Position numbers and translations under genes: made by a program | Notes under the pieces: generated by a model | Databases searched by the model: none | What the model was told of the DNA's origin: nothing | The model's input: the letters and a program-made list of their open reading frames with translations, nothing else | Assembly (NCBI GenBank): GCA_021154885.1 | Contig: JAJKHS010000082.1 | Coordinates: forward strand, 1-64,000 | Reading direction: 5' to 3' | Source of the DNA: Thermoanaerobaculum sp. | GTDB lineage: Bacteria > Acidobacteriota > Thermoanaerobaculia > Multivoradales > UBA5704 | Length of the DNA stretch: 64,000 nucleotides | Part shown: positions 24,666 to 34,259 of the stretch, piece after piece | Position numbering within the stretch: position 1 is the first letter of the stretch | Layout: each line of letters opens with the position of its first letter

Positions 24666-26395
24666 GGGACCTCCAGATCGCTGAACCAGAGGACGACGTT
24701 GGAGTGGACCGGTGCCGGGGCAGCCTGCCAGGTCCGGGCCTGGGGAAACCGCGCCTGGAGCCGGGGCAGCTCGCCCCCGGCGAGCAGGCTCTTCGCCACC
24801 ACCAGGACGACGCGCAGAGGTCGAGAAACGGTGAGCGGACCGCTGCTGCGCAGGTTCGCCGCGTCGCGATAGCCGGTGCCAAGGGGACCCAGGAACGTCG
24901 TCTCGGGGAGCGTCCGCCAGGGGAAATCGAGCCACATCATCAGAGGGGACCCCCACCCCAGAGGCCCGGCCAGCACGACGATGTCGCGGGGCGAGCGCAG
25001 GACCGCGGCCACGGCGGCCTGGACCTCGGGCACGCTGCGCGGCGAGATCTCGGGCATGAAGAGGCCGGTCGCGGCGGCGGTATAGGGCGCGGTCCGGCGA
25101 TCGGCGATCTGGTTCTTGGCGAAGTCGGCGGTCACGAACAGGAGGGGCGCGCCGAAGCAGGCCGCGAGGAGGAGAGCGGAGGCGGCACGCCGGCCCCTGG
25201 AGGCGGATGGTCCGCATCCCGCCAGCCAGCCCGCGAGCGCGGGGGCTTGCACGAGCGGCAGGATGGCGACGCCGAAGCGCGGCTCGTTGGCGAGGTAGTT
25301 GTAGCCGATGGCCATGGAGACGATCGCCAGGAGCAGGTAGAAACCCGCCGTAACGGTCAGCGCCAGAGACGGCAGGGCGCCACGGGCTCGACCCCTGAGC
25401 CCTAGGGCCAGCCCCCAGACCAGGGCGGCGGTGATGGGAATGCCCAGGAGGGATTTTACGCGCAACCGGTGGGCGTTGCCGAGATTCCTTAAGAAAGGCA
25501 GCCGGGAATCGCTGAAGTACACCAGATGAGTGATCCAGACGTGGTTCTGGAAGAGCGCCAGGCCTGGGGCGGCGGCCAGCCCGAGGGTGGCGGGGAGGAG
25601 GCCGATGTCCTGCGGCTGGTCCGAGACCCAGTCCGAGCGGCTGCCGCTGGCGCTCGCGGAGAGGCTCTCGGAGTGCCGGAGGTCGATCGCCAGGAGCGCG
25701 GCGACGGGGAGGGCGAGGCCGAGCGCCAGGGCGGCCAGCCGGCTGGCGCGGGAGGTCCAAGGGCCGCCGCCGCCCAGCCCCACCCGCCATGCGAGCCAGC
25801 CGGCCAGCGGCAGGGCCATCACGAAGAGCGTGTACTTGAGCCAGTAGCTGCTGCCGAGGGCCAGCCCGGTGAGGACCAGCCGGAGCGGCGACGTCTCTCC
25901 TCCCTGACGTAACACCAGCGCCACGAGCCAGGGGGCGAAGGCATAGCTCAGGACATCGGCCGAGGAGAGCGTGGCGGCACCGCCGATGGTGCCCGCGTAG
26001 GCCGCCAGCGACACGGCATAGAGCAGGCGCGCCGTGCGTGGCAACGCGAAAAGCTCGGTCAGGCGCAGCCATCCCAGGGAGCCGGCAAGGCAGAGAAGGA
26101 AGCTGGTGATCCGCAGCGCGGCGGCGAGCGATAGGCCGGTCGCCGCCAAGGGCGAATAGAGGAACGGGAAGCCGGGGGGCCACCAGGTGCTCCAGACCAG
26201 GGCATCCCGGCTCAGGTCGTGCGGATCCGGAAGACGGAGCGTGCCGGGGTTGGGGGACTCGCCGCGCACCCACTGCTGGAGCGAACGGAGCTGGAAGCCG
26301 GTGTCGACGTCCACCCGGTAGGGCGCCAGGGTGGCGACTAGGAACGCGCCACCGGCGAGCGCCAGCAGGAGCCAGTACGGCTGATAGCGAGTCAT
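24662..26395 (-). CDS. Polytopic membrane protein, GT-C glycosyltransferase-like
   Basis: A 577-residue protein with about ten or more hydrophobic helices. After the first helix there is an acidic loop (Y-R-V-D-V-D-T-G-F-Q), and W-W-P-P-G-F-P-F follows near residue 72, as in ArnT/PMT-like GT-C enzymes that use polyprenyl-phosphate sugars on the periplasmic side. A soluble C-terminal part follows the last helix. No family-specific motif settles the function. Cluster context favours a lipid-linked-sugar transferase or a polymer-modifying enzyme. Confidence 0.55.
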   Translation of the reverse strand: MTRYQPYWLLLALAGGAFLVATLAPYRVDVDTGFQLRSLQQWVRGESPNPGTLRLPDPHDLSRDALVWSTWWPPGFPFLYSPLAATGLSLAAALRITSFLLCLAGSLGWLRLTELFALPRTARLLYAVSLAAYAGTIGGAATLSSADVLSYAFAPWLVALVLRQGGETSPLRLVLTGLALGSSYWLKYTLFVMALPLAGWLAWRVGLGGGGPWTSRASRLAALALGLALPVAALLAIDLRHSESLSASASGSRSDWVSDQPQDIGLLPATLGLAAAPGLALFQNHVWITHLVYFSDSRLPFLRNLGNAHRLRVKSLLGIPITAALVWGLALGLRGRARGALPSLALTVTAGFYLLLAIVSMAIGYNYLANEPRFGVAILPLVQAPALAGWLAGCGPSASRGRRAASALLLAACFGAPLLFVTADFAKNQIADRRTAPYTAAATGLFMPEISPRSVPEVQAAVAAVLRSPRDIVVLAGPLGWGSPLMMWLDFPWRTLPETTFLGPLGTGYRDAANLRSSGPLTVSRPLRVVLVVAKSLLAGGELPRLQARFPQARTWQAAPAPVHSNVVLWFSDLEVP

Positions 26396-26408
26396 GCTTC
26401 GGCGGGCC

Positions 26409-27581
26409 TCAGGAAATGGAGAGCGAGCTTAGCATCTCCTGGACCGCCGCCAGAGCCTCCCCGGGCGTCGCGCGAGCCGCCCCCTCCCGGGGCTCCCTGC
26501 CAAGGCTGCGGCTGAGGCCGGGGTAGCCCCACTGCGCCTGGTGCTGGCTCGCCGAAGGGAAGGCTTCTCCCAGCAGCACCACCGAGGGCTTGGCGAAAGC
26601 CGCGGCGGCATGGAGCAGCATGCTGGAGTTGCAGACCACGAGGTCGCAGGCGGCGACCAGCGCGAACGTCTCCCGCAGGTCGGGGGCCGGCGACAAGGCG
26701 CGGGCCCCCGCCGCTCCCGCCGCGACCCGCGCCACCAGCTCACCCTCGCGAGGGCCGCCGAGGACGAGGATCGAGATCCCGTCCACCTCCTTCGACAACC
26801 GCGCCGCCAGGGCCGCGAAGCTCTCGCCGGGCCAGCTTTTCGCGGCCAGGCCGCCGCCGGGGCCGATCACCACCCGGCGCTTCCGCCGTCCGTCCACCTC
26901 CGCCGCAGCCCACCAGCGCTCGGCCGCCTCCCTCTCTTCCTCACGGAGGAAGATCTGGGGCCGGCACGGCGGCAGGTCGGTGGCGCCCAGCAGCTCGGCG
27001 AAGCGGAGGGCCGACCGGCCCACGGACATCCAAGGGTCGAAGGTCATCGCCGCCTGCGCCGCGGAGTGTCCGCCGGCATAACCGCGGACGCCCAGCCGAT
27101 AGGGGATGCCGGCCCGCAGTAGCAGGAGCGAGCCCCAGGCGCTCCCCAGCACGTCGATACCGATCTCGAAGCGCCGCCGCGCCAGCTCCCGGACCTCGGG
27201 GGAGCGACCCAGGTAGCTCAGGCGGCCGAGCGTGCCCTGCGCGTCCTGATACTTGTTGCACCAGGGAGCGTTGACGGCGAGCACCTCCGACAGGTGCGGG
27301 TTGTGGCCCAGGACGTCCAGGTTCCAGCTTCCGATGCCCGCGGCGATCCATGCCTGGGGGAAACGGCGCCGCAGGGCCTCGAACAGAGGGGTGACCACCA
27401 GCAGGTCGCCGATGTCGTTGTTGCGCAGGACGAAGATCGACCGCGGCTCCCGCGGCGGCGCGGCGAGGGCCGGCGCGAAGGCCGAGGCCATCCGTACGCC
27501 CCCCTCCAACGCCCCGGCCGCGAGTCGGCGGCTACCCCGGCGGCAGGCACGGGCGAGGGGACGAAGGCTTATCGCGCTCAT
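26409..27581 (-). CDS. Glycosyltransferase family 9 (heptosyltransferase-like)
   Basis: A 390-residue GT-B enzyme. I-F-V-L-R-N-N-D-I-G-D-L-L-V-V-T-P-L-F-E is the GT9 N-terminal signature (RxxxIGDxxxxTP). The C-terminal half has V-V-I-G-P-G-G-G and L-V-V-C-N-S-S-M-L-L-H-A-A-A, the usual donor-binding region. The start at 27581 gives an ATGA overlap with the upstream GT4; another ATG lies 9 bp upstream. It probably adds a heptose or hexose to the growing oligosaccharide. Confidence 0.78.
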   Translation of the reverse strand: MSAISLRPLARACRRGSRRLAAGALEGGVRMASAFAPALAAPPREPRSIFVLRNNDIGDLLVVTPLFEALRRRFPQAWIAAGIGSWNLDVLGHNPHLSEVLAVNAPWCNKYQDAQGTLGRLSYLGRSPEVRELARRRFEIGIDVLGSAWGSLLLLRAGIPYRLGVRGYAGGHSAAQAAMTFDPWMSVGRSALRFAELLGATDLPPCRPQIFLREEEREAAERWWAAAEVDGRRKRRVVIGPGGGLAAKSWPGESFAALAARLSKEVDGISILVLGGPREGELVARVAAGAAGARALSPAPDLRETFALVAACDLVVCNSSMLLHAAAAFAKPSVVLLGEAFPSASQHQAQWGYPGLSRSLGREPREGAARATPGEALAAVQEMLSSLSIS

Positions 27582-28672
27582 CGTGAGCATCGTGAGACAG
27601 CGGCCAGCGCCTGCCGCTCGTAGGCGAGGGCGATCTGAGGCCACGAGAACTTCTCGAGATAGCCGTTGGCCTCCAGGTCTTCCAGCGGTGCCGGCTCCAG
27701 CCCCGCCCGGGCGGGGGGTGGAAAGGGCCGCAGCGAAGCCGGAAAAAAGGGGCGCAGGTCGGTCACCCCCCCGGCATCGGTGGCGAAGACAGGCAGGCCG
27801 GACTCCAGCATCTCGTTGAGGCTCAGCCCCCATCCCTCCAGCGAGCTGGTGAACAGTCCGGCGTCGTGTCCGGCCAGGAGGTCAGGCAACTCGGCCCGCT
27901 GGAAGCTCGGGACGACGCGGACCTGACCCGAGCGCAGCAAGGTCTCCGGAACGTCCCGCGCCGCCGCCGGGCCGCAGCCGGCGATGGTGAGCGTGTCGGC
28001 GGGGAAGGCCGCGGCCCTCGCCACGAAGAAGTGGATCAGCCTGCGGGTGCCCTTGTGCGCCGCCCAGCGGCCGATCCAGAGGAAGCGGATGCCCTCGCGA
28101 TCGGAGCCTCCCGGGCGTTGCCGCCGCACCGCCAGCAGGGCGGGACGCTCGACGGGAGTGGGCGCGGAGAGGTAGGAGCCGAGCTTGCCGCGCCAGCCGG
28201 GAAACCGCCGCCGCATCCAGGCCAGCTCACGGTTACCCAGGCACAGAATGAAGCGCGCCCGGCGCCAGCCGGCCAGGATGGCGGCGGCTCGCGGCCCACC
28301 CTGGAGGGCGTGCAGGAGAGAGCGCGGGGTGAGGCGGTGGCGCAGGTCGCCGGCGATGGCATCGGCCAGGTAGAGGAGCTCTGGCTGGACGCTGCGCACC
28401 ACGAGAGCTCCGCAGCGGGCCAGCTCGCCCGTGGCGGAGATGGCGGGGGTGTCGATGACCTCGAACGGCCCGTGGCTGGCGGCGAATGCTTCGGCGGCCC
28501 GCCGCTGCCGCAGCCAGAGGTTCCACCACCGGGTGCCCGGCGGCAGGGGCTCCGGCGACCAGACCAGGGCGTCGTGCCCGCGGCCGCGCAGGGCTTCAGC
28601 CAGAGTGAGGGCGGTCTGAGCGGCGCCGAGCTGGGCGGAGAGGGGAGGGTGGCAGACGAGGAGGACTCGCAT
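27578..28672 (-). CDS. Glycosyltransferase family 4
   Basis: A 364-residue GT-B enzyme. The N-terminus M-R-V-L-L-V-C-H-P-P is the acceptor domain. F-L-W-I-G-R-W-A-A-H-K-G-T and the late E-G-W-G-L-S-L-N-E-M-L-E-S-G-L-P-V motif (EX7E donor-binding) identify GT4. It overlaps the GT9 gene downstream by 4 bp. Sugar specificity is unknown. Confidence 0.75.
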   Translation of the reverse strand: MRVLLVCHPPLSAQLGAAQTALTLAEALRGRGHDALVWSPEPLPPGTRWWNLWLRQRRAAEAFAASHGPFEVIDTPAISATGELARCGALVVRSVQPELLYLADAIAGDLRHRLTPRSLLHALQGGPRAAAILAGWRRARFILCLGNRELAWMRRRFPGWRGKLGSYLSAPTPVERPALLAVRRQRPGGSDREGIRFLWIGRWAAHKGTRRLIHFFVARAAAFPADTLTIAGCGPAAARDVPETLLRSGQVRVVPSFQRAELPDLLAGHDAGLFTSSLEGWGLSLNEMLESGLPVFATDAGGVTDLRPFFPASLRPFPPPARAGLEPAPLEDLEANGYLEKFSWPQIALAYERQALAAVSRCSR

Positions 28673-28678
28673 CGGGGA

Positions 28679-29452
28679 TCAGGGGCCGGGAAGGGCCAGG
28701 GTGTCCCACACCGGCTCCGGCAGGGGATGGCGGTCCCGGGGCGGCACCTGGGCGTCAAAGAGGAGGTAGCCGTGCCGCCGCAGGATCTCGCCGGCGGCCT
28801 CGACGTTCTCCGCGTTCACCTCGCAGAAGACCGCCGGGCGGATCGTGGAGAGGAGCCGCTCGGCCCCTTGAAGGCAGCGTGCCTCTGCACCTTCGGTGTC
28901 GAGCTTCAGGACGCGGGGAGCGGGGAGCACGTCCAGGAGCCCGTCGAGCGTGACGGTCACCACTTTGGATACGGCCCGTGTGCCGCCGGCCTGGGAGGAG
29001 CCGGCCACGTCGCGCAGATGGTTGCCGGCCCGGCCGCGGGCGGCGATGCAGAGCTCGGCGATCCCCGCCGAGTCGGAGACGGCGGCCGTCAGGACGTCCA
29101 CCGGCGCGTGGCTCGCGGGCAGGCCTGCCGCCGAGCGCCGCAGGAGAGTGGTGAGCCAGTCGTCGGCCTCGACGGCGAGGACGTGGCCGCCGGCGCCGGC
29201 GAGGAAGGCGGCGGCGAAGGTGAAGAGCCCGACGTTGGCCCCCACGTCCCATACCGTGTCGCCGGGGTGCACCAACTCGGTCGCGACGCTCAGTAGGAGG
29301 GGATCTGCCTGCCACAGCTCCCGGCGCCAGAGCTTGAGAGCCGAGTCCGGGGTGACGTACAGGGTATGGCCGCCCAGGTTCGCGGGGAGCCGTCGCCGGA
29401 GAACCCGACCCCGGCTCAGCCGCTCGGCGAAGGACCGCAGGACGCCAGTCAT
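28679..29452 (-). CDS. FkbM-family SAM-dependent methyltransferase
   Basis: A 257-residue class I methyltransferase. V-W-D-V-G-A-N-V-G-L-F-T (near residue 68) is the SAM-binding motif I. V-L-A-V-E-A-D-D and V-L-K-L-D-T-E-G-A-E (the LKIDxEG motif of FkbM proteins) follow. These enzymes O-methylate sugars or polyketides. The ATG at 29452 overlaps the carbamoyltransferase stop (ATGA) and gives the normal length; a longer open frame upstream is only the shadow of that gene. It probably methylates a residue of the cluster's glycan. Confidence 0.8.
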   Translation of the reverse strand: MTGVLRSFAERLSRGRVLRRRLPANLGGHTLYVTPDSALKLWRRELWQADPLLLSVATELVHPGDTVWDVGANVGLFTFAAAFLAGAGGHVLAVEADDWLTTLLRRSAAGLPASHAPVDVLTAAVSDSAGIAELCIAARGRAGNHLRDVAGSSQAGGTRAVSKVVTVTLDGLLDVLPAPRVLKLDTEGAEARCLQGAERLLSTIRPAVFCEVNAENVEAAGEILRRHGYLLFDAQVPPRDRHPLPEPVWDTLALPGP

Positions 29453-31218
29453 GAGCGGGTCAGCACCCTGTCGCCCAGCACCAGCCGGTCCATGCGAGTG
29501 CGAAGAAAGCAGTCCAGGGCCTCGGCCGGTGTGTTGACGATGGGCTCGTTCTCGTTGAAAGAAGTGTTGAGGAGCATGGGCACGCCCGTCCGCTCCTCGA
29601 AGGCACGGATCAATTTCCAATAGCGAGGGTTGGACCGCCGCGACACGGTCTGCAGCCGGCCCGTGCCGTCCGCATGGGTCACGGCGGGGATGAGCGGGCG
29701 CTTCTCGGGCCGAATGGGATAGACCTTGATCATGAACGGATCGGGGTAGTCGATCGTGAACCACTCGCCCGTCCGCTCCTCCAGCACCGAGGGGGCGAAG
29801 GGACGGAACGACTCCCGGCGCTTGATCTTCAGGTTCAGCAGGCCCTTCATATCGGTGCGGCGCGGATCGGCCAGGATCGAGCGATTGCCCAGGGCTCGGG
29901 GGCCCCACTCCGAGCGCCCCTGGTACCAGCCGACGACCTCGCCATGGGCGATTCCAGCGGCCGTCTCGGCCGCGAGGCGGTCCTCGTCGGCGACGGTCTC
30001 AAGGCGGATTCCGTCCCAGGTCCCATCCCGTCCCTCGCAACCGGGGATCTGTCGGGCCAGCGCCTCCCGGACCTCGGCCTCCCCGTAGCGCGGCCCCCAA
30101 TAGCAGTGCTCCATGACGAAGCCGTCCCGGGGCGCTCCGCGCACGACGTGATGGACCCAGAGGGCGGCCCCCAGAGCCGTGCCGGCGTCCCCCGCCGCAG
30201 CCTGGACGTAGACCTCCTCCACGTCCGTGCGGTCGAACAGCTTGCCGTTGGCCAGCGAGTTCATGGCGCAACCGCCGGCCAGGGCAAGGCGCTTGAGGCC
30301 CGTGCGGCGCTGGAGAGCGTGGACCAGGGCGAAGAAGCGCTCCTCGTAGACCGCCTGCAGGGAGGCCGCGAGGTTCCGATGCCGCTGGGTCAGCTCCTCG
30401 TCCGGCCGGCGGGCCGGCCCCAGCAGCTCCTCCAGGGCCGGCGTGAACAGGACGCCGAGCACCGGCGCGCCGTCGTCCCAGGTCATGTCGACCCCCTCCG
30501 AAAGATGGCGGAAGTAGCGCAGGTCGAGCCGGAAAGTGCCGTCCGCGAGGGCCGGCGCCAACCGGCGGACAGCCGGGGCGAAGCAGGGCTCGCCGTAGGC
30601 TGCGAGGCCCATCACCTTGTACTCGTCGCCGAATTGGAGGAAGCCCAGGTGCTGGGTCACGGCCGTGTAGAGCTGCCCCAGGGAGTGGGGGAAGTGGACG
30701 CGCTGCAGAACCTCGACCGAGCTCCCCCGCCCCACGGCCATCATGGTGGAGACGAAGTCGCCGAAGCCGTCGACGGAGAGGCACATCGCCTCTTCGAAGG
30801 GTGAGCAGAAGAAGGCCGAAGCCACGTGAGCCACGTGGTGCTCGACCGGGTAGAGGCGCGGCGCCGGGGCGCCGAACGCGGCGGCGACCCGCTCCTCCAG
30901 AGACTGGATCTGGGCCAGGTTGCGTACCCGGCCGGTGGCGCGGCGCAGGCTCCTGGGATTGGAGAGGGCGACCAGGGCCTTGCGCAGCAGGTAGGCCCGG
31001 GGCTGGCGCGCCACGGCGAGGGCGGTGATCCCGGCGAGGGTGCCGCCGTTCGCTTCCTCCAGGCAGAATCGCAAGGCTTGTTCCGGGAAGCCCGCCCAGT
31101 GCTTGACGCGGCGGAAGCGCTCCTCCTCGACACCCGCCACGAGGCGGCCATCCACGATGACCGCTGCCGAGGCATCGGGATGATAGGCGCTGATGCCCAG
31201 GATCGGAATCACGGCCAC
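29449..31218 (-). CDS. Carbamoyltransferase (NodU/CmcH family)
   Basis: A 589-residue enzyme that moves a carbamoyl group from carbamoyl phosphate, through an adenylate, to a sugar hydroxyl. N-terminal I-L-G-I-S-A-Y-H-P-D-A-S-A-A is the ATP-dependent Kae1/YrdC-like fold start. H-H-V-A-H-V-A-S-A-F is the conserved metal/phosphate-binding His motif, and G-G-C-A-M-N-S and N-T-S-F-N-E-N-E-P-I-V complete the signature. The start is GTG at 31218, overlapping the upstream gene by 10 bp. It is one of several tailoring enzymes here, with the FkbM and acyltransferase-3 proteins. Confidence 0.88.
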   Translation of the reverse strand: MAVIPILGISAYHPDASAAVIVDGRLVAGVEEERFRRVKHWAGFPEQALRFCLEEANGGTLAGITALAVARQPRAYLLRKALVALSNPRSLRRATGRVRNLAQIQSLEERVAAAFGAPAPRLYPVEHHVAHVASAFFCSPFEEAMCLSVDGFGDFVSTMMAVGRGSSVEVLQRVHFPHSLGQLYTAVTQHLGFLQFGDEYKVMGLAAYGEPCFAPAVRRLAPALADGTFRLDLRYFRHLSEGVDMTWDDGAPVLGVLFTPALEELLGPARRPDEELTQRHRNLAASLQAVYEERFFALVHALQRRTGLKRLALAGGCAMNSLANGKLFDRTDVEEVYVQAAAGDAGTALGAALWVHHVVRGAPRDGFVMEHCYWGPRYGEAEVREALARQIPGCEGRDGTWDGIRLETVADEDRLAAETAAGIAHGEVVGWYQGRSEWGPRALGNRSILADPRRTDMKGLLNLKIKRRESFRPFAPSVLEERTGEWFTIDYPDPFMIKVYPIRPEKRPLIPAVTHADGTGRLQTVSRRSNPRYWKLIRAFEERTGVPMLLNTSFNENEPIVNTPAEALDCFLRTRMDRLVLGDRVLTRS

Positions 31219-32681
31219 TTCTCCGCACAGGGCGGAATCCCGGTCCGGTCTGAGCGGGTGGCCAGGAAATAGACCTGATCCGCGGTGAGGGTGGCCGCTC
31301 GGTACTGATGGCAGACGCGATAGGCGCCCACGTCGAGGAAGGGCGCCAGGCTCTTCGCCTGAGGCCCGGTGACGAAGAGGAAGTCCGGATTTGCCGCGGA
31401 CAGCCGGCGCAGGCGCTGCTCCGGCTTGAGCTTCGCGACCGCCCGGCCGTTGACCAGGCCGTTGAGGTCGAGGATGCGCGCCTGGCTGAAGAAGCCGATG
31501 AAGCCGACGTCGAAGCCCGCGCCGGTCGCTCCGCTCAGGCGATGCAGAGCGTCGCTCCGCATCGCCAGGAACATCTCATTGCGAGCTTCCAGGACCCTGG
31601 CCACGGCACGCCCTTCGAAGATCCAGAGCACCAGCAACACCCCGGCGACGATCCAGAGCCGTAGTCCCCGGGGCCAGAGCTCGGCACGGCCGGGGAAACG
31701 CGCCTGAGCGCAGAGGTTCCACGCGATCAGGAAGAGGTAAACCCAGAGGAGGTAACGGACGCCGTGCAGGATCTGGCCCCGGATCGCGATCAGCGCCACG
31801 AGGCTCGGGAAGAGGAGATTGCAGGTGAGCAGGGCAATTCTGCCTCGCCGGTCCGCCGTGCGCAGCCCGTGGAGGAGCGAGAGCAGCCAGAGGATGCTGA
31901 GACCGGCTCCCAGCGTGAGCGAGGAGAGGGTCGAGCGCTCGACCTGAAAAAGGGCCTCCCAGAAGGAGACGGGAGCCGTCCGCTTGGCCATCGCGGTGTC
32001 CGGGAGCACATGGCCGAAGAGAATCTGGAGCGCAGCCAGGGAGCCGATGCCGCCGAGGGCCAGAGGGAGGTGTCGCCGAGCCCAGAGGCTCGGCGGCACC
32101 AGGGGGAGGGCTCCCGCCAAGGCGAAGAAGATCGCCAGCGACAGCTCGATACGCGTCAGGACGATGGCTGCGCCGAGAGTGAAGCAGAGCCAGGGAACCC
32201 AGGGTCTGCCCCTGGTCCCGCCGGCGACGGTCTGCGTCGCGAGAAGGACGGCGAAGAGCGCCGCCAGGCTCGTCTCCATGCCATCCGTCAGCCAGCGGAT
32301 CGCCATCGGACTGAGCAGGAGGAGGCCGAGCAGGATCCACCCGGCCCGGCCTTCTCTGCCCTCGGCGGCGAAGCCGGCAACCAGCAGGAGGAGAGCCAGA
32401 TAAAAGACTACGGAGACGACCTTGGGCAGCAGGGCACTGGCGGTCGCCGCAGAGAGGACGGCCAGGAGCCCCACGTAGAGAGGGCTCGACGTGCCATAGG
32501 AGAACGTCATGCCGTCGAAGGTCATGAAGCCCGCCCGCAACGACGTCTGGGCGTAACGCAGATGGATCAGTGCATCGTCCAGGAGAGCGTACCGGCTGAA
32601 CCCGATCCAGGCGGCGATCCAGAGCAGGCCGGCACCGGAGACCAGGAGGCGCAACCGGCGAAAAGGGGCCGCTTCACTCAA
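31209..32681 (-). CDS. Polytopic membrane protein, GT-C-like
   Basis: A 490-residue protein with roughly ten hydrophobic segments. After the first helix comes Y-A-L-L-D-D-A-L-I-H-L-R-Y, the acidic first periplasmic loop typical of GT-C mannosyltransferase-like proteins, and later L-T-D-G-M-E-T-S. A soluble C-terminal domain (from about residue 360) ends the protein. It overlaps the GT2 gene (8 bp) and the carbamoyltransferase gene (10 bp). The precise function is not determinable. Confidence 0.55.
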   Translation of the reverse strand: MSEAAPFRRLRLLVSGAGLLWIAAWIGFSRYALLDDALIHLRYAQTSLRAGFMTFDGMTFSYGTSSPLYVGLLAVLSAATASALLPKVVSVVFYLALLLLVAGFAAEGREGRAGWILLGLLLLSPMAIRWLTDGMETSLAALFAVLLATQTVAGGTRGRPWVPWLCFTLGAAIVLTRIELSLAIFFALAGALPLVPPSLWARRHLPLALGGIGSLAALQILFGHVLPDTAMAKRTAPVSFWEALFQVERSTLSSLTLGAGLSILWLLSLLHGLRTADRRGRIALLTCNLLFPSLVALIAIRGQILHGVRYLLWVYLFLIAWNLCAQARFPGRAELWPRGLRLWIVAGVLLVLWIFEGRAVARVLEARNEMFLAMRSDALHRLSGATGAGFDVGFIGFFSQARILDLNGLVNGRAVAKLKPEQRLRRLSAANPDFLFVTGPQAKSLAPFLDVGAYRVCHQYRAATLTADQVYFLATRSDRTGIPPCAEKWP

Positions 32682-33546
32682 GAGGGCCGTCCTTTGTGGA
32701 ACCCTGGCGCAAGAGCTCTTCCAGGCGGATATCCACGACCAGCCGGAACCAGAAGGCCTGGAGGAAGTGGAAGACGAACCCCGTCCTGCCGTCGAGGATC
32801 CCCAGCAGGAAGAAGTACCGGTAGAGGAAGTACAGTGCCGGCCGGACGAGGAGCGGCAGGCGGTAGTAGCGGTCTTTCAGCCAGAGGACCCTCTCGTCGG
32901 GAGTGCCGAAGAGCCGCGGCGTCGCCTTCCAGGGGAGGCGTCGGCGCCGGCGCTCGGACTCTTCCTGCGCGAAGGCCTCAGCATACCGGAGGTGCTTCTC
33001 CAGGTAGAAGAGGATGGAGTCCTCCTTGCGGTTCCACTCGTCGAGGGGAGAGCGCAGGCGGCCCACCGGGCCGCGGACGTAGACCCGGGTGTCCTGCTCC
33101 ACGGGGTCGAGCTCGGAGCGGCTGCGGCGGAAGAGCTTGAGCAGCACCTTGCTGCCGTAGCCGCCGAAGCGCAGGGGCCGGCCGCGGAAGATCTGCCGCC
33201 GGCGGACGTAGAAGCCGTCCTCCTTCACTTCGGGGCGGGCGAGAAGGGCTGCGATCTCCGCCCGCAGCTCGGGGGTGACGGCCTGGTCGGCCTCCAGGAT
33301 GAGCACCCAGTCGTGGTGCAGGGGGAGGTTGTCCAGCCCCCACTGAAAAATCCAGGGGATGATCCGGCCGTGGTCGTAGGCCAGGGTCCGGACCTCGGCA
33401 AAGCGGCGGGCGATCTCGACCGTCCGGTCGGTGCTCTCCGAGTCTAGGACGAAGATCTGGTCCGCGAAGCCGTGAACGCTGCGCAGGCAGCGCTCGACGT
33501 TGACCTCCTCGTTGCGGGTGGTCACCAGGACGGAGAGGGGGATCAC
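32674..33546 (-). CDS. Glycosyltransferase family 2 (WaaE/KdtX-like)
   Basis: A 290-residue GT-A protein starting I-P-L-S-V-L-V-T-T-R-N-E-E. L-D-S-E-S-T-D-R-T-V-E follows, and L-I-L-E-A-D-Q-A-V-T supplies the DxD-like metal site (E-A-D). This resembles the WaaE/KdtX group. The GTG at 33546 is preferred because GGAG precedes it by 5 bp and its GTGA overlaps the upstream methyltransferase stop. An ATG at 33564 would add 6 residues. The C-terminal part is basic, with a hydrophobic stretch (Y-F-L-Y-R-Y-F-F-L-L-G) that may sit on the membrane. Confidence 0.75.
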   Translation of the reverse strand: MIPLSVLVTTRNEEVNVERCLRSVHGFADQIFVLDSESTDRTVEIARRFAEVRTLAYDHGRIIPWIFQWGLDNLPLHHDWVLILEADQAVTPELRAEIAALLARPEVKEDGFYVRRRQIFRGRPLRFGGYGSKVLLKLFRRSRSELDPVEQDTRVYVRGPVGRLRSPLDEWNRKEDSILFYLEKHLRYAEAFAQEESERRRRRLPWKATPRLFGTPDERVLWLKDRYYRLPLLVRPALYFLYRYFFLLGILDGRTGFVFHFLQAFWFRLVVDIRLEELLRQGSTKDGPLE

Positions 33547-34259
33547 AGGGTCTCCAATTCCCATACGCCCAGGCTCCGGCGCAGCCTCAGGCCGCCCTCG
33601 GCGTACTCCTTCTCGTGGATCAGGCGCAGCGGCCGCGGCAGCCCGAAGGGGGGGAGCTCGAGGTCGAGGGGGCGCCACTGGCCGCTCAGGATGTCCTGGT
33701 TGCGCGGCAGCCCCGAGTAAGTGGTGGTCAGCAGATATCGCGCGCCGCTCTGCCGGAAGTTGTCGAGGGCCCGCCGGATGAAGCGAAAGGAGAAGTGGAT
33801 CAGGCAGTCGCGGCAGAGGATGGCATCGGCCTTGGGGAGCGGGTCGCGGGTGAGGTCGAGGACCCGGAACTCGCGGCCCGGACCGCTGAGCTCCGCGGCG
33901 TTGCGCGCGATCAGGGCGGGGACGAGGTCGGCGCCGATGTAGAGGTCGAGGTCGAGGGGGGTGGAGAGGATCCAGTGGCAATCGCCGCAGGGGGCGTCGA
34001 GCAGGGTGCGGACGCCGAGGTCGGCGAGCAGGCCGGGGAGCTCGCGGCGCACCGCGGCGGTCGCCGCCAGGCTGGAGCCCGGGCCGGAGACCGACTCCGG
34101 CTCGCCCCACAGGTTGCCATGGTAGATCTCGCCGAAGATCCCCTCCAGATAGCGGCCGCCCTGGCGGGTGCTGCGGGCCCACTCCTTGAGGCGGAGATAG
34201 GCCGCGGCAGGCCCGGGCGCGGCGGCGCGCAGGAGGGACTTGAGCCGGTAGGGGGTCAC
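33543..34259 (-). CDS. Class I SAM-dependent methyltransferase
   Basis: A 238-residue protein with T-L-L-D-A-P-C-G-D-C-H-W (motif I), I-G-A-D-L-V-P-A-L-I and A-I-L-C-R-D-C-L-I-H-F-S, which together make a Rossmann methyltransferase fold. F-G-E-I-Y-H-G-N-L-W-G is a substrate-side segment also seen in sugar and glycan methyltransferases of polysaccharide clusters. The start is GTG at 34259, giving a GTGA overlap with the upstream GT4. Confidence 0.75.
   Translation of the reverse strand: MTPYRLKSLLRAAAPGPAAAYLRLKEWARSTRQGGRYLEGIFGEIYHGNLWGEPESVSGPGSSLAATAAVRRELPGLLADLGVRTLLDAPCGDCHWILSTPLDLDLYIGADLVPALIARNAAELSGPGREFRVLDLTRDPLPKADAILCRDCLIHFSFRFIRRALDNFRQSGARYLLTTTYSGLPRNQDILSGQWRPLDLELPPFGLPRPLRLIHEKEYAEGGLRLRRSLGVWELETL

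Noticed and set aside
33547-34182. Long N-terminal extension of the GT2 gene at 32674
   Set aside because: The extension is the alternative frame of the methyltransferase gene; GTG at 33546 with GGAG and a GTGA overlap is the better start.
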